DNA of 64,000 nt from positions 620,001-684,000 of the forward strand of contig NZ_JAUAMC010000001.1 of NCBI RefSeq assembly GCF_031010195.1. Direction: 5' to 3'. Source of the DNA: Halomonas sp. SpR8. Its GTDB lineage: Bacteria; Pseudomonadota; Gammaproteobacteria; Pseudomonadales; Halomonadaceae. The position numbers and the translations under genes were made by a program. Numbering within the stretch: the stretch's first letter is position 1; every line of letters begins with the position of its first letter. The notes beneath the pieces are model-generated. The model ran no database searches, had not been told where the DNA came from, and worked only from the letters and a program-made list of their open reading frames with translations. Positions 16,855 through 27,672 of this stretch are shown piece by piece.

Positions 16855-17418
16855 TTAAAACGGCAGGTGCAGCGAGGCGCTAAGCATATTGAGGTGGTCT
16901 AGGGTGGGAGCATCGATGCGCTCGTACTCTAGGCGGCTGACAAGACGATTAATCGTCACGGTAGCACCAAAGCCTTGCAGCATTGCTGTACCGCCTTCGT
17001 CGGCCCCTTCGACATCGCTTTCGCCGCGCCATTCGGTAATGCCGGACTTCGCATAGACACTGAAAGCGCCCATGCGAACACCGGCAACAATGGCACCACC
17101 CAAACTCAGCGTATCCATAATCAGCGGATTAACACTGGAGGAAGTGGCGATTTCTTCACTTTCCCGGTAGGCAATTTCGGCGCCGATATCGAGTTGGGGG
17201 AGCCGCCACGGGCTGAAGCCTGCGGTTACGCGAAAACCGCTGGTATAGTTATCAAGGCTTTGCAGGTCGCTACCTTCCAAGATAACGCCGTTATCCAACT
17301 GCATAAGTTCGCTATTGGGAGCGGTATACGCCATCACCGGCGGGGCGTCGTCGGCGTAGCTGCTAAACCAGGGAACAGAGCAGCAGAGCAGGGTGCTTGC
17401 CAAGCGTTTGATTGGCAT
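16855..17418 (-). CDS. Small outer-membrane beta-barrel-like protein
   Basis: A 187-residue protein with a signal peptide (basic MPIKR, hydrophobic core, probable cleavage after SSYA). The mature part alternates polar and hydrophobic residues in strand-like segments (SGFRVTAGFSPWRL, LDIGAEIAYRE, FSVYAKSGITEW, FGATVTINRLVSRLEYERI) and ends in Phe, the usual C-terminal signature for BAM-inserted barrels. It resembles OmpA-like/opacity-type 8-stranded barrels in length, but no family-specific motif is recognised. It is convergent with the antiporter. Function unknown. Confidence 0.65.
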   Translation of the reverse strand: MPIKRLASTLLCCSVPWFSSYADDAPPVMAYTAPNSELMQLDNGVILEGSDLQSLDNYTSGFRVTAGFSPWRLPQLDIGAEIAYRESEEIATSSSVNPLIMDTLSLGGAIVAGVRMGAFSVYAKSGITEWRGESDVEGADEGGTAMLQGFGATVTINRLVSRLEYERIDAPTLDHLNMLSASLHLPF

Positions 17419-17497
17419 TTCTCGTACACCTATCGTTTCATACCCAAATATTGCCGAATACCCACGGGTAGGGAGGAAAAAGCTATTGCCATTCAGA

Positions 17498-18325
17498 TTA
17501 GCAACTGGCTTGGATTTCCACCACTTTAATTGCGCCCTCAGCCAGATTATCGACTAAATTTTTGCCCATGATGAGAAAGCGCTCACCAAATACCCACTGG
17601 GGGGAGAGCACGGCTTGCCGTGGCGCCTGCTCTTTTTGGCGTTGGCGCTGGCGCCACTCCAGTGCTATTTGGCTCCAATCTTCAGCGTGTTCAACTGTAA
17701 AACCACCGGCTTCAAGCAAACGGGTCAGCTCGACCAGCGTGATCAAATGAGAGTGCTCAGTGGAGGTTGCCCAGGGCACCGGGTAGCGAAGCTGTGCCAC
17801 ATTAGGCCCGCTGACCACTTCATGCATCACTACCTGCCCACCAGGGCGGAGCACGCGGCGGGTTTCAGTAATGGCCTTGGCGGCATCGGCCATATTCATC
17901 AGGCTATGCTGAAATAGCACGGCGTCAAAGCTGTTATCGGCAAACGGCAGGGCGCTTGCATTACCGGTTACCCAGGTGAGCAGTGGCGCGGCAGGCTGAT
18001 TCACCCGCGAGCTCAGAGCTTTGTTTAATGCACTGAAACCATGCGTAATATCTAACCCAGTTAACTGAAAGCCCAGTGCAGCGCCCTGGCGCATTAATCC
18101 GCCAAGTCCAGCGCCGATATCCAATACTTTCCCATGCGTTGTAGGGTCTAGTCTCTCAAGCAGCCGAGTGGATGCAGCCACGCCACCAATATGCAGTTGA
18201 TCCAAAGGGGCTAGTTGATGCAGCGAAGGGCCAGCGGGGTAGTGGGCATCTATTTGCGCCAGCACATTATCAGCGCGCAGGGCGCGCTGATAATGATCCG
18301 CTAAACGTTGGGATGGGAAGTCCAT
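17498..18325 (-). CDS. SAM-dependent class I methyltransferase
   Basis: A 275-residue cytoplasmic methyltransferase. The SAM-binding motif I is VLDIGAGLGGLMRQGA, with an acidic residue in TGLDITHGF, a post-motif FDAVLFQHSLMNM, and RRVLRPGGQVVMHEVV, as in UbiE/sarcosine-dimethylglycine methyltransferase-like proteins. The 6-base gap to the upstream acyl-CoA synthetase stop indicates co-transcription. The substrate cannot be read from sequence; glycine-betaine-type N-methylation would make sense in a halophile but is only a guess. Confidence 0.75.
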   Translation of the reverse strand: MDFPSQRLADHYQRALRADNVLAQIDAHYPAGPSLHQLAPLDQLHIGGVAASTRLLERLDPTTHGKVLDIGAGLGGLMRQGAALGFQLTGLDITHGFSALNKALSSRVNQPAAPLLTWVTGNASALPFADNSFDAVLFQHSLMNMADAAKAITETRRVLRPGGQVVMHEVVSGPNVAQLRYPVPWATSTEHSHLITLVELTRLLEAGGFTVEHAEDWSQIALEWRQRQRQKEQAPRQAVLSPQWVFGERFLIMGKNLVDNLAEGAIKVVEIQASC

Positions 18326-18331
18326 TGTCGC

Positions 18332-20053
18332 TTACGACTCTTGATCCAAGCCTGACTCTTGCTCTAAACCTAGCTCTTGAATCGAAATTTCGCGCATTTT
18401 GAATTTCTGAACTTTGCCGGTAACGGTCATCGGAAATTCATCGACGAATTTGAAGTAGCGGGGAATCTTGAAGTGGGTGATCTTGCCTTTGCAGAACTCG
18501 CGCAGCTCTTCACCGGTCACGTCACCTGCGGTGCTGTTAAGCTTTACCCAGGCAATCAGCTCTTCGCCGTACTTTTTATCCGGCACGCCGGTGACCTGTA
18601 CTTCTGAAATGGCCGGGTGGGTGTAGAGAAACTCTTCAATCTCTTTGGGATAGACGTTCTCACCGCCGCGAATCACCATATCTTTGATGCGGCCCACGAT
18701 CTGGATATAACCCTCTTCATCCATAGTGGCCAGGTCGCCGGTATGCATCCAGCCTGCTTCGTCGATGGCTTCCTCCGTAGCTTTATCATTGTTCCAGTAT
18801 TTCAGCATCACGCTGTAGCCGCGGGTACACAGCTCACCGATTTCGCCACGGGGCAGAATACCGCCGTTGCCGGGATCAACGATTTTAGTTTCCAGGTGCG
18901 GCTGGGTACGACCGACGGTTGAAACGCGCTTATCAATGCTGTCATCGGCGCCGGTTTGAGTGGAGACCGGGCTGGTTTCGGTCATTCCGTAGGCGATCTG
19001 CACACCCTTCATGTTCATCTTACTGATGACCTGCTTCATGATCTCAGCGGGGCAGATCGAGCCCGCCATGATACCGGTACGCAACGTTGATAGGTCGGTG
19101 TTGGGAAAGTCAGGGTGATCCAGCTCGGCGATAAACATGGTCGGCACGCCGTACAGCGCGGTGGCTTTCTGTTCGTGTACTGCCTTGAGTACTTTGCCCG
19201 GGTCAAAGCCCTCGTCCGGGTAGATCATCGTAGCGCCGTGGGTCATGCAGCCCAAGTTGCCCATGACCATGCCAAAGCAGTGATAAAGCGGCACCGGAAT
19301 AACCAAACGGTCTTCGCTGGTAAAGCCCATGCTTTCCGCCACAAAGAAACCGTTGTTGAGAATGTTATGGTGGGAGAGTGTGGCGCCCTTGGGAAAACCG
19401 GTGGTGCCGGAGGTGTACTGAATATTGATCGCGTCGTCGAACTGGAGTGTGGCTTGCAGGTCGTCCACATCGGTTTGACTAATTTTGTTAGCCTCGTCCA
19501 TTAAATCAGACCAGCGCCACATGCCGCTGAGTTTGTCATCGCTTAAATTAATAATGCACTCAAGGTCAGGCAGCTTTTGGGCTTTTAGTTCGCCTTCTTT
19601 GCCCGCTTTTAATTCGGGCGCCAGTTCATACAGCATGCCGCTGTAGTCGGAGCTTTTGAAATTGTTGGCGGTCACCAAAAAACGTGCACCGGATTGGTTC
19701 AGCGCGTACTCCAATTCGTGGGTACGGTAAGAAGGATTAATGTTGACCAGAATGGCGCCAATTTTGGCGGTGGCAAACTGGGTGAGCGTCCACTCGCTGC
19801 AGTTGGGCGCCCAAATGGCAACGCGGTCGCCTTTGTTAACACCAATGGAGAGCAGTGCACGGGCACAGCGGTTCACCTCTTCCTGAAGCTGGCGATAGCT
19901 CCAGTGAATGTTCTGGTGCACAACGATCAGCGCATCGTTATCAGCATACTGTGACGCGATCTGGTCGAATTTATCGCCAATGGTCATGCCCAGCAGTGGC
20001 TTGTCCGCCATGCTGCTGGAGTAGCTGGGTTGGGTAAGAGCAGATGATGCCAT
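18332..20053 (-). CDS. Acyl-CoA synthetase (AMP-binding)
   Basis: A 573-residue member of the adenylate-forming family activating a fatty or short branched acid to acyl-CoA. Motifs are P-loop [38 protein letters not shown] (hinge), and catalytic Lys in [13 protein letters not shown]. It resembles ACSF2-type medium-chain synthetases. It sits downstream of liuE on the same strand (80-bp gap), so it may feed isovalerate or a related acid into the liu pathway; this is context inference. The C-terminus carries three six-residue repeats ([15 protein letters not shown]) from an 18-bp DNA repeat. Confidence 0.85.
   Translation of the reverse strand: MASSALTQPSYSSSMADKPLLGMTIGDKFDQIASQYADNDALIVVHQNIHWSYRQLQEEVNRCARALLSIGVNKGDRVAIWAPNCSEWTLTQFATAKIGAILVNINPSYRTHELEYALNQSGARFLVTANNFKSSDYSGMLYELAPELKAGKEGELKAQKLPDLECIINLSDDKLSGMWRWSDLMDEANKISQTDVDDLQATLQFDDAINIQYTSGTTGFPKGATLSHHNILNNGFFVAESMGFTSEDRLVIPVPLYHCFGMVMGNLGCMTHGATMIYPDEGFDPGKVLKAVHEQKATALYGVPTMFIAELDHPDFPNTDLSTLRTGIMAGSICPAEIMKQVISKMNMKGVQIAYGMTETSPVSTQTGADDSIDKRVSTVGRTQPHLETKIVDPGNGGILPRGEIGELCTRGYSVMLKYWNNDKATEEAIDEAGWMHTGDLATMDEEGYIQIVGRIKDMVIRGGENVYPKEIEEFLYTHPAISEVQVTGVPDKKYGEELIAWVKLNSTAGDVTGEELREFCKGKITHFKIPRYFKFVDEFPMTVTGKVQKFKMREISIQELGLEQESGLDQES
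18336..18389 (-). repeat. 18-bp degenerate tandem repeat at the acyl-CoA synthetase C-terminus
   Basis: GACTCTTGATCCAAGCCT (18336-18353), GACTCTTGCTCTAAACCT (18354-18371) and a weaker third unit (18372-18389) follow one another. They lie in frame and extend the protein end. Confidence 0.65.
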
Positions 20054-20133
20054 GTTAAGACTCTCCGATATTTTTCTTGTCCGAGCGGGAAGGCAGAGGA
20101 TAGTTGGCTGCTTTTATTATTTTATTTCGAATT

Positions 20134-21039
20134 TTAATGGCTAGGGCCTTTTGCCAGGGCGACTTTGGAGCTCGGCTTGCGGCCTAGCTCGCGAGTGATC
20201 CAAAAGCCGGTATCGATCACGGCCTGTAGATTGATACCCGTTTCAATCCCCAGCCCTTCCAACAGATAGAGCACGTCTTCGGTGGCCACATTACCGGAGG
20301 CGCCCTTGGCGTAAGGGCAGCCACCGAGCCCTGCCGTGGCCGCATCAATCACGCTGACGCCTTCTTCCATTACCGCGTACAGGTTGGCCAGCGCCATGCC
20401 ATAGGTGTCGTGGAAGTGCGCCGCCAGAAATTCAACAGGCACCTGCTGGCGAGTCGCCTCAATCATTCGTTTGGCTGCCATCGGTGTACCGACGCCGATG
20501 GTATCCCCCAGTGACACCTCGTAGCAGCCCATCTCATAAAGCGCCTTGGCCACCTCGGCCACTTTGCTGGGATCGATATCGCCTTCATAGGGGCAGCCCA
20601 ATACACAGGAGACGTAGCCACGCACGCGAACGCCCGCATCGCCAGCACGCTTGAGCACCGGCTCAAAGCGTGCCAGCGACTCGGCAATCGAGCAGTTTAT
20701 GTTTTTCTGTGAGAAGGCTTCAGACGCGGCACCAAACACCGCGACTTCTTCAACACCCACGGTGAGGGCGTTTTCAAGCCCTTTTAGATTGGGCGTTAGC
20801 GCCGAATAGACCACGCCGGGCTGGCGCTGAATGCCCGCCATCACCTCGACGGCGTCGCCCATTTGCGGCACCCACTTGGGGGATACAAAACTGGCGGCTT
20901 CAATATGCGTCATACCCGCCTTGGCCAGCCGCTCGATCAGGGCAATTTTAGTCGCTGTGGGCACGATGTCCCCCGGCTCGTTTTGCAGGCCGTCACGGGG
21001 GGCCATTTCAAACAGCTTAACGGAGGTAGGCAGTGGCAT
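20134..21039 (-). CDS. liuE: Hydroxymethylglutaryl-CoA lyase
   Basis: Last step of leucine degradation: HMG-CoA to acetoacetate and acetyl-CoA. TIM-barrel enzyme with [11 protein letters not shown] (substrate and metal-binding Arg/Asp), [27 protein letters not shown] (metal His), and the catalytic cysteine loop [16 protein letters not shown] 21039 gives 301 residues, the usual length, with GGAG 9 bases upstream; the longer open frame upstream overlaps liuD and is not homologous. It lies 13 bases after liuD in the same operon. Confidence 0.93.
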   Translation of the reverse strand: MPLPTSVKLFEMAPRDGLQNEPGDIVPTATKIALIERLAKAGMTHIEAASFVSPKWVPQMGDAVEVMAGIQRQPGVVYSALTPNLKGLENALTVGVEEVAVFGAASEAFSQKNINCSIAESLARFEPVLKRAGDAGVRVRGYVSCVLGCPYEGDIDPSKVAEVAKALYEMGCYEVSLGDTIGVGTPMAAKRMIEATRQQVPVEFLAAHFHDTYGMALANLYAVMEEGVSVIDAATAGLGGCPYAKGASGNVATEDVLYLLEGLGIETGINLQAVIDTGFWITRELGRKPSSKVALAKGPSH

Positions 21040-21052
21040 AAGGGGTAAGCTC

Positions 21053-23107
21053 CTATTTGTTAGCCGCAGAGTCGTTGGCTGCAAAGTCGAGTAACACGGC
21101 GCCTTGGCTGACAGTATCGCCTGCCTGGAAGTGGAAGGTGTCCACGCTGCCATCGGCAGGGGCGGTCATGGTGTGCTCCATCTTCATCGCTTCCATCACC
21201 ATTAGCGGCATGCCTTTTTCAACCGCCACGCCGGGTTCCACCAGCAGAGCGACTACCGTCCCGTTCATCGGTGCCGTGAGGGTGGATTCCGCCTCATGGT
21301 GACCGTGGTCGATGGCATCGATACGCCGCCAGAACAGACGGGTTTCACCGCTCGGGTCCGCCATGACCACCACATGCCCGTCGCGGCGCGCCTGCAGGCG
21401 GCGGCGGTGGCCGTTCAGGGTAACGGCGACTGCATCACCGGTCAGCGGCTGTAGACTAGCGGTAAGGGGCTCATCGCCGATAGTAAGTTTCCACAGTGAT
21501 TCACCCGCGCTGCGTTTACCTTCGACGATCACTACCGCCTCATCGCTATCCGGCGCTTGGGCACTAGCCGGGTCACACAGGGCGATGCGAATGGTGTGGG
21601 GCGCATTCAGGCGGAAGCCGTCGTGGCGATCCCAGGGGGAGTCGCTTTCGCACTCCTGGGCGAGTTGATTCAGGCCAATCAGCGCCGCATTGGCGTAGGC
21701 TTCCATGCTGTAGGTGCGCGGAGCAAACAGTGTGGCTTCATTGCGTTCAATAAAGCGGGTGTCCAGCTCCACGTTCTTGAAACCGGGGTGGGTCGCCAGA
21801 CGCATTAAAAAGGCGCGGTTGGTGACGACACCCTGTACGTCCAAGGCTGCCAACGCACGGTTAAGGGTAGCCAGCGCCGCATCGCGGTCAGCACCGTGCA
21901 CAATCAGCTTGGCAAGCATCGGGTCGTAGTGCATCGACACCGCATCGCCGCTCTCTACGCCGCTGTCCAGGCGTACTTGGTCAGCGCTCAAGCCCGCACC
22001 TTCTAAATCCAGTGCAAAGCGGTTGAGCAGGCCGGTGGCGGGTAGGAAATCCTGGTCTGGGTCTTCGGCGTAAATACGCGCCTCAAAGCTGTGGCCGGTG
22101 ATGGTCAGTTCATCCTGTCGGCAGGGGAGCGGTTCGCCCATGGCCACGCGCAACTGCCACTCGACCAGATCCTGGCCGGTAATCATTTCGGTGACCGGGT
22201 GTTCAACCTGAAGACGGGTGTTCATCTCCATAAAGTAGAACGAACCGTCCGCATCTAATAGAAATTCCACGGTGCCCGCGCCCACGTAGCCGATCTCTTG
22301 GGCGGCGCGCACGGCAGCATCGCCCATGGCGCTGCGTAGCTCCGCCGTCATGCCAGGGGCGGGGGCTTCTTCGATGACTTTTTGGTGGCGGCGCTGAACG
22401 CTGCAGTCGCGCTCGAATAGGTACACGCCGTTGCCGTCGCGGTCGCAGAACACCTGGACTTCCACATGGCGTGGCTGTACCAGGTACTTCTCGATCAGCA
22501 TACGGTCATCGCCGAAAGCGGCTTTGGACTCGCGTCGACAGCCGTCTAGCGCGGCCTGAAAGCCATCACCCGATTCGACAACGCGCATCCCTTTGCCGCC
22601 GCCACCCGCACTGGCTTTAAGCATCACCGGGTAGCCGATTTTGTCAGCCTCGGAGCGCAGCAGCGCGTCGTTTTGATCATCGCCATGGTAGCCCGGTACC
22701 AGCGGCACGCCGGCATTGGCCATGCGGGCTTTGGCAGCAGATTTATCGCCCATGGCGGCAATGGCCGAGGCGGGCGGGCCGACAAAGGTAATGCCCGCTT
22801 CTTCAAGGGCTTTAACGAAGCTGCCGTTTTCAGACAAAAAGCCGTAGCCGGGATGAATCGCGCCAGTGCCGGTGCGCTTGGCAGCGTCGATGACGGCATC
22901 AATATTAAGGTAGCTTTCGCGAGCAGCGGCAGGGCCTAAACGCACGGCTTCATCGGCTTCACGTACGTGGCGCGCGCTGGCATCGGCATCAGAGTAGACC
23001 GCGACGGTTTTCAGGCCCATACGGCGCGCGGTGCGCATCACCCGGCAGGCAATTTCGCCGCGGTTGGCGACCAGCAATGTGTCGAATTTGGTTGGGATAA
23101 ACGTCAT
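21053..23107 (-). CDS. liuD: Methylcrotonyl-CoA carboxylase alpha subunit (biotin carboxylase/BCCP)
   Basis: Biotin-containing subunit that carboxylates 3-methylcrotonyl-CoA in leucine catabolism. Biotin carboxylase N-domain ([19 protein letters not shown]), ATP-grasp loop ([14 protein letters not shown]), catalytic ME(M)[12 protein letters not shown], a BT-type linker, and a C-terminal biotinyl domain with Lys642 in MEAMKMEH. At 684 residues it is typical of MccA. It overlaps liuC by 4 bases and works as a complex with LiuB. Confidence 0.95.
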   Translation of the reverse strand: MTFIPTKFDTLLVANRGEIACRVMRTARRMGLKTVAVYSDADASARHVREADEAVRLGPAAARESYLNIDAVIDAAKRTGTGAIHPGYGFLSENGSFVKALEEAGITFVGPPASAIAAMGDKSAAKARMANAGVPLVPGYHGDDQNDALLRSEADKIGYPVMLKASAGGGGKGMRVVESGDGFQAALDGCRRESKAAFGDDRMLIEKYLVQPRHVEVQVFCDRDGNGVYLFERDCSVQRRHQKVIEEAPAPGMTAELRSAMGDAAVRAAQEIGYVGAGTVEFLLDADGSFYFMEMNTRLQVEHPVTEMITGQDLVEWQLRVAMGEPLPCRQDELTITGHSFEARIYAEDPDQDFLPATGLLNRFALDLEGAGLSADQVRLDSGVESGDAVSMHYDPMLAKLIVHGADRDAALATLNRALAALDVQGVVTNRAFLMRLATHPGFKNVELDTRFIERNEATLFAPRTYSMEAYANAALIGLNQLAQECESDSPWDRHDGFRLNAPHTIRIALCDPASAQAPDSDEAVVIVEGKRSAGESLWKLTIGDEPLTASLQPLTGDAVAVTLNGHRRRLQARRDGHVVVMADPSGETRLFWRRIDAIDHGHHEAESTLTAPMNGTVVALLVEPGVAVEKGMPLMVMEAMKMEHTMTAPADGSVDTFHFQAGDTVSQGAVLLDFAANDSAANK

Positions 23108-23928
23108 GAGCGTGGCTCCGCAGCGTTATTGTGTTCTTCAGGTGACGTCCAATCCGGGCGGCGCTTCTCAAAAAAGCTGGATAAACCCTCCTGGCCTTCT
23201 TGGCTAACCCGCAGCTTGGCGATGACCTGGCAGGTATGCTCGCGGGTGGCGTCATTGTCGGGCGCTTGAGCCACCGTGGCCATCAGCGCTTTGGTAACGC
23301 GCTGGGCCTGGGGAGAGCCTGCCAAGAGCGTCGTCAGCATGGCGTCGACGGCGCTGTCTAACGCTTCATGTTCAACTACCTGGTGGGCTAAACCGAGCTT
23401 AAGGGCGGTTTCGGCGTCCATCACTTCGGCGGTTAACGCATAGCGGCGCATTTGCCGCTCGCCTAGCGCGCGCTGCACGTAGGGACTGATGACCGCAGGC
23501 GATAGGCCAATCTTGACTTCCGAGAGGCAGAATTTAGCTTTATCAGAGGCGATCACCACATCGCAGCAGGCGGCAAGACCCACCGCGCCGCCAAAGGCTG
23601 CACCTTGAACGCGGCAAAGTGTGGGGCAGGGCAGTGTATCGAGCCCATGCATTAGCGCGGCAAGCTTGCGGGAATCCGCGAGGTTATCCTCCAGGTCGTA
23701 ATCGACCATGCGCTTCATCCAGTTAAGATCCGCACCGGCTGAAAAGCTCTTGCCTTCGGAGCCCAGCACCACCACGCGAACATCACCCGCTTCAGCAAGG
23801 GCGTGGAGCTGGCTGAAGTGTTCATTCAGCTCGGCGATTAAGCTATCGTCAAAGGCGTTATGCACTTCGGGGCGGTTTAAGGTCAGACGCGCCACGCCCT
23901 CTTCTATAATCAGTGTTGAGTAAGCCAT
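23104..23928 (-). CDS. liuC: Methylglutaconyl-CoA hydratase (crotonase family)
   Basis: Hydrates 3-methylglutaconyl-CoA to HMG-CoA. Crotonase fold with NRPEVHNAF, oxyanion-hole segment GKSFSAGADLNWMK, and AAFGGAVGLAACCDVVIA. The start at 23928 (MAYSTLIIEEG) gives 274 residues; the longer frame upstream reads into liuB and is rejected. It is 13 bases after liuB and overlaps liuD by 4 bases. The specific assignment rests on position between the two carboxylase subunits. Confidence 0.92.
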   Translation of the reverse strand: MAYSTLIIEEGVARLTLNRPEVHNAFDDSLIAELNEHFSQLHALAEAGDVRVVVLGSEGKSFSAGADLNWMKRMVDYDLEDNLADSRKLAALMHGLDTLPCPTLCRVQGAAFGGAVGLAACCDVVIASDKAKFCLSEVKIGLSPAVISPYVQRALGERQMRRYALTAEVMDAETALKLGLAHQVVEHEALDSAVDAMLTTLLAGSPQAQRVTKALMATVAQAPDNDATREHTCQVIAKLRVSQEGQEGLSSFFEKRRPDWTSPEEHNNAAEPRS

Positions 23929-23941
23929 GGTGGTTGCCCCC

Positions 23942-25549
23942 TTACATCCGGAACACGCCGAAGCGTGTCTCTTCAATCTCGGCGTTCATCGCTGCCGCTA
24001 GTGAAAGCCCCAGCACATCGCGGGTTTGCAGCGGATCAATCACACCGTCGTCCCATAAGCGGGCGCTGGCGTAATAGGGGTGGCCTTGGTGCTCATACTG
24101 CTCGCGGGTGGGCTGCTTGAAGGCTTCTTCTTCCTCTTTGCTCCACTCGCGGCCTTCGCGCTCGTGCTGCTCACGCTTGACCTGGGCCAGTACACCTGCT
24201 GCTTGTTCACCGCCCATCACGGAGATGCGCGCGTTGGGCCACATAAACAGCAGGTTGGGGTCATAGGCGCGGCCGCACATACCGTAGTTGCCGGCGCCGA
24301 AGCTACCGCCAATCAGCACGGTGTACTTGGGTACTTTTGCACAGGCAACCGCCGTGACCAATTTGGCGCCATGCTTGGCGATGCCTTCGTGCTCGTACTT
24401 GGAGCCGACCATAAAGCCGGTAATGTTCTGCAGGAAGATCAGCGGAATCTTGCGCTGGGCGCACAGCTCGATAAAGTGCGCGCCTTTTACGGCACTTTCG
24501 GAAAACAGCACGCCGTTGTTAGCCACGATCCCCACCGGGTAGCCGTGAATATGGGCAAAGCCGGTGACCAGGGTGTCGCCGTAGTAACGCTTGAACTCGT
24601 CGAAGTCGGAGTCATCGACGATGCGACCAATCACTTCACGCACGTCGTAGGGCTTTTTGAGGTCGGTACCCACAATGCCATATAGCTCGGAAGGGTCGAG
24701 CCTGGGTGGCTTGGGCGCCTGCATGGCGAGCTGGCCACGCTTTTGCCAGTTCAGCCGCGACACACAGGCGCGGGCCAGCTGCAGCGCGTGGGCATCGTTT
24801 TCCGCATAGTGGTCGGCCACGCCGCTCACTTTAGCGTGAACGTCGGCGCCGCCCAGGTCTTCTGCGCTGATGCTTTCGCCCGTGGCGGCTTTTACTAATG
24901 GCGGGCCACCTAGGAAAATTGTGCCCTGTTCCTTAACGATGATGGATTCGTCCGCCATGGCGGGCACATAAGCGCCACCCGCGGTACAGGACCCCATCAC
25001 CACCGCAATTTGTGGAATGCCCTCGGCGGACATGGTGGCTTGGTTATAGAAAATGCGCCCAAAGTGGTCGCGATCAGGGAAGACTTCATCCTGGCGAGGC
25101 AGAAAGGCGCCGCCGGAATCAACCAGATAGATGCACGGCAGGCGATGCTTACGAGCAATCTCCTGGGCGCGAATATGCTTTTTCACCGTCAGCGGAAAGT
25201 AGGTGCCGCCTTTTACCGTGGCGTCGTTAGCCACAATCACGCACTCGACGCCGGACACCCGGCCAATGCCGGTCACCACGCCCGCCGCAGGAATCTCGCT
25301 ATCGTAAATATTGTGAGCGGCGAGGGCGGAAAACTCTAAAAACGGCGAGCCTTCGTCGATCAGGTGATCGATACGGTCACGCACAAACAGCTTGCCGCGG
25401 CTTTCGTGGCGCTCGCGGGCTTTGGCACCGCCGCCCTCGGCAATGGCGGCGGTCAGCTCGCGTAGTTTATTGACTTCACCCAGCATCGACGCTTCATTGG
25501 CTTGAAATACATCGCTGCGCGGATTGATCTGGCTATTCACAGTGCTCAT
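23942..25549 (-). CDS. liuB: Methylcrotonyl-CoA carboxylase beta subunit (carboxyltransferase)
   Basis: Carboxyltransferase half of methylcrotonyl-CoA carboxylase, 535 residues. Carboxyl-transferase N and C domains are visible: [69 protein letters not shown], and [18 protein letters not shown]. These closely match MCC beta rather than propionyl-CoA carboxylase. It sits 11 bases after liuA. Confidence 0.95.
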   Translation of the reverse strand: MSTVNSQINPRSDVFQANEASMLGEVNKLRELTAAIAEGGGAKARERHESRGKLFVRDRIDHLIDEGSPFLEFSALAAHNIYDSEIPAAGVVTGIGRVSGVECVIVANDATVKGGTYFPLTVKKHIRAQEIARKHRLPCIYLVDSGGAFLPRQDEVFPDRDHFGRIFYNQATMSAEGIPQIAVVMGSCTAGGAYVPAMADESIIVKEQGTIFLGGPPLVKAATGESISAEDLGGADVHAKVSGVADHYAENDAHALQLARACVSRLNWQKRGQLAMQAPKPPRLDPSELYGIVGTDLKKPYDVREVIGRIVDDSDFDEFKRYYGDTLVTGFAHIHGYPVGIVANNGVLFSESAVKGAHFIELCAQRKIPLIFLQNITGFMVGSKYEHEGIAKHGAKLVTAVACAKVPKYTVLIGGSFGAGNYGMCGRAYDPNLLFMWPNARISVMGGEQAAGVLAQVKREQHEREGREWSKEEEEAFKQPTREQYEHQGHPYYASARLWDDGVIDPLQTRDVLGLSLAAAMNAEIEETRFGVFRM

Positions 25550-25560
25550 GGCGCGGCCTT

Positions 25561-26730
25561 TTATTTGGTTTCAGTGAACAGTTCGCGACCGATCAGCATC
25601 CGCCGAATCTCGCTGGTGCCCGCGCCAATCTCATACAGCTTGGCGTCACGCAGCAGGCGCCCGGTGGGGTACTCGTTGATATAGCCATTGCCGCCGAGCA
25701 ACTGAATGGAGTCCAGCGCCACTTGAGTGGCTTTTTCAGCGCAGTAAAGAATCACCCCTGCGGCGTCCTTGCGCGAGGTTTGGCCGCGATCACAGGCACC
25801 GGCCACCGCGTATAAGTAAGCGCGACAGGCATTCAAGGTGGTATACATATCCGCTACCTTGCCCTGAACCAGTTGGAACTCGCCAATGGATTGATTGAAC
25901 TGTTTGCGCTCATGAATGTAAGGCATCACCACATCCATAGCGGCTTGCATAATGCCAATGGGGCCTGCAGCCAGTACGGTGCGCTCGTAATCCAGGCCGC
26001 TCATCAGCACACGAACGCCTTTGCCTTCGTCCCCAAGAATATTTTCAGCAGGCACAGCGCAGTCCTGAAACACCAGCTCGCAGGTGTTGGAGCCGCGCAT
26101 GCCCAGCTTGTCGAGCTTCTGCGCCGTCGAGAAACCGGGCATACCTTTTTCGATAATAAACGCCGTGATGCCTTTAGAACCGGCCTCTGGATCGGTCTTG
26201 GCGTAGACCACCAGCACATCCGCATCCGGGCCGTTGGTGATCCACATCTTGTTGCCGTTAAGAATGTAGTGGTCGCCGTCTTTTTTGGCGCGCAGCTGCA
26301 TGGAGACCACATCGGAGCCCGCACCGGGTTCCGACATGGCCAGGGCGCCTACGTGGTCGCCGCTGATCAGCTTGGGCAGGTACTTGGCTTTCTGCTCGGC
26401 GGAGGCGTTGATCTTGATCTGGTTGACGCACAGGTTGGAGTGGGCGCCGTAGGAGAGCGCCACCGATGCGCTGGCCCGCGAGATCTCCTCCATGGCAATA
26501 CAGTGAGCGAGATAGCCCATCCCGCTGCCGCCATCCTCTTCAGGCACGGTGATGCCCAGCAGGCCCATATCGCCGAACTTCTTCCACAAATCGTTGGGGA
26601 ACTCGTTGTTGCGATCGATCTCGGCTGCGCGGGGGGCGATCTCGCTGGCGGCAAAGGCGTTGACCTGCTCACGCAGCATGTTCAGTTCGTCATCAAGGCC
26701 GAAGTTCAGTTCTGAGTAGTGTGAAAACAT
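25561..26730 (-). CDS. liuA: Isovaleryl-CoA dehydrogenase
   Basis: FAD-dependent acyl-CoA dehydrogenase, 389 residues, oxidising isovaleryl-CoA to 3-methylcrotonyl-CoA. The catalytic glutamate is in [15 protein letters not shown], the position characteristic of isovaleryl-CoA dehydrogenases. FAD/substrate segments are [52 protein letters not shown], and the C-terminal [17 protein letters not shown] 26730 with AGGTG 8 bases upstream is chosen over a TTG two codons earlier. Confidence 0.95.
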   Translation of the reverse strand: MFSHYSELNFGLDDELNMLREQVNAFAASEIAPRAAEIDRNNEFPNDLWKKFGDMGLLGITVPEEDGGSGMGYLAHCIAMEEISRASASVALSYGAHSNLCVNQIKINASAEQKAKYLPKLISGDHVGALAMSEPGAGSDVVSMQLRAKKDGDHYILNGNKMWITNGPDADVLVVYAKTDPEAGSKGITAFIIEKGMPGFSTAQKLDKLGMRGSNTCELVFQDCAVPAENILGDEGKGVRVLMSGLDYERTVLAAGPIGIMQAAMDVVMPYIHERKQFNQSIGEFQLVQGKVADMYTTLNACRAYLYAVAGACDRGQTSRKDAAGVILYCAEKATQVALDSIQLLGGNGYINEYPTGRLLRDAKLYEIGAGTSEIRRMLIGRELFTETK

Positions 26731-26805
26731 GGTCAATCACCTGTGTTCATTGTGATGATAATTGTGTTGGTAAGCGCGCTGGCGGTATTCAGTGCCGTTA
26801 TCTGT

Positions 26806-27255
26806 TCAATGCGTGGTCGCGGATGAAGATGGCGGTGCTGTATCGGTTTCCGTCTGCTCTTCTTCGCGTTGTTTTTGATTCAGTTCTTCCAGTGCTTGGC
26901 GGCAGCGAATTTCTGCGCTTTCGAGCTCAAGCTGGACCATGGTGATGTCTTTCATCTGCTGGTCGAGCGCCGCCCTGCGCTCGGCGATCTTGCTAAGCAT
27001 TAAGTGCAACTGCTTTTTACTGCCGCTGCGGGTTTCATCCCAAAGCTCAAACAGCTCGCGAATTTCAGCCAGTGAAAACCCCAGCCGCTTGCCGCGAATA
27101 GTCAGTTTTAGGCGCACCCGGTCTTTACTGCTGTAAACCCGTGTTTGCCCGCGACGAGTAGGGTGAAGTAACTCCTGGTCTTCGTAAAAACGGATACTGC
27201 GGGTAGTTAAATCAAACTCGCTGGCCAGTTCGCTAATCGAGTATGTTCTGCTCAT
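26806..27255 (-). CDS. liuR: MerR-family regulator LiuR
   Basis: A 149-residue MerR-family regulator, first gene of the leucine/isovalerate operon. The N-terminal winged helix has SISELASEFDLTTRSIRFYED and GQTRVYSSKDRVRL, followed by a coiled-coil helix (about 85-130) and a polar tail. No metal-binding cysteine pair is visible, as expected for acyl-CoA-responsive LiuR. A perfect palindrome matching the known LiuR consensus lies 142 bases upstream. It probably autoregulates and controls liuABCDE and the valine cluster. Confidence 0.9.
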   Translation of the reverse strand: MSRTYSISELASEFDLTTRSIRFYEDQELLHPTRRGQTRVYSSKDRVRLKLTIRGKRLGFSLAEIRELFELWDETRSGSKKQLHLMLSKIAERRAALDQQMKDITMVQLELESAEIRCRQALEELNQKQREEEQTETDTAPPSSSATTH

Positions 27256-27396
27256 GGTGACATTCTCTCAAAAAAGGCATCGTGATTAAGAACCATTCTT
27301 AATAGCTGTTCCTAAGAGCTAGTTTTAAGAGCTATTTCTAAGAATCATTCCTAAGGTTTGCCTTCTATGGAACACTGCCACTGAGGCTAAAACAAG

Positions 27397-27412
27397 TTTA
27401 CGTTAACGTAAA
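27397..27412. promoter_or_regulatory. LiuR operator
   Basis: TTTACGTTAACGTAAA is a perfect 16-bp palindrome. It agrees with the LiuR binding motif described for gammaproteobacterial branched-chain degradation regulons, and lies 142 bases upstream of liuR. Confidence 0.8.
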
Positions 27413-27562
27413 GCTATAGTTGCGAGCAGTTGAAAAGCGTTGAAACCGTGTAACTCACTGATATTTATATTTTGAAGAGGGTTGTTAATTCAAGAAAATA
27501 TCGTTGATAGACCAAAGTTGTAATTGTATTGCCATGGCGAGAGTTGCTAGTTTGCACGTACA

Positions 27563-27580
27563 CCTTACGTTCAGGTAAGG
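27563..27580. promoter_or_regulatory. Inverted repeat upstream of livG (LiuR-like)
   Basis: CCTTACgttcagGTAAGG has perfect 6-bp arms and shares TTACGTT...GTAA with the LiuR box (about 12 of 16 positions). It lies 93 bases before the livG start, so it could tie importer expression to LiuR or be a site for another regulator. Confidence 0.45.
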
Positions 27581-27672
27581 CAGTGGCAGGCATTTATGCT
27601 TGTACCGCCTTAGCTAAAAAGCGTTCAGCACAATAATAATCAGTACAACAACAATAAGAGGCTTGCCACTCT

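Larger units (their letters stand above)
27256..27672. promoter_or_regulatory. Intergenic control region between divergent liuR and livG
   Basis: A 417-bp gene-free stretch. From the liuR side it holds degenerate CTAAGA/TTAAGA-type repeats (about 27285-27355), the LiuR palindrome at 27397-27412, an AT-rich segment, then a second inverted repeat CCTTAC/GTAAGG at 27563-27580 closer to livG. No ORF with coding character was seen. Confidence 0.7.

Noticed and set aside
20463..20687. Additional small ORFs within liu genes on either strand
   Set aside because: They overlap well-supported conserved genes in other frames and lack start signals.
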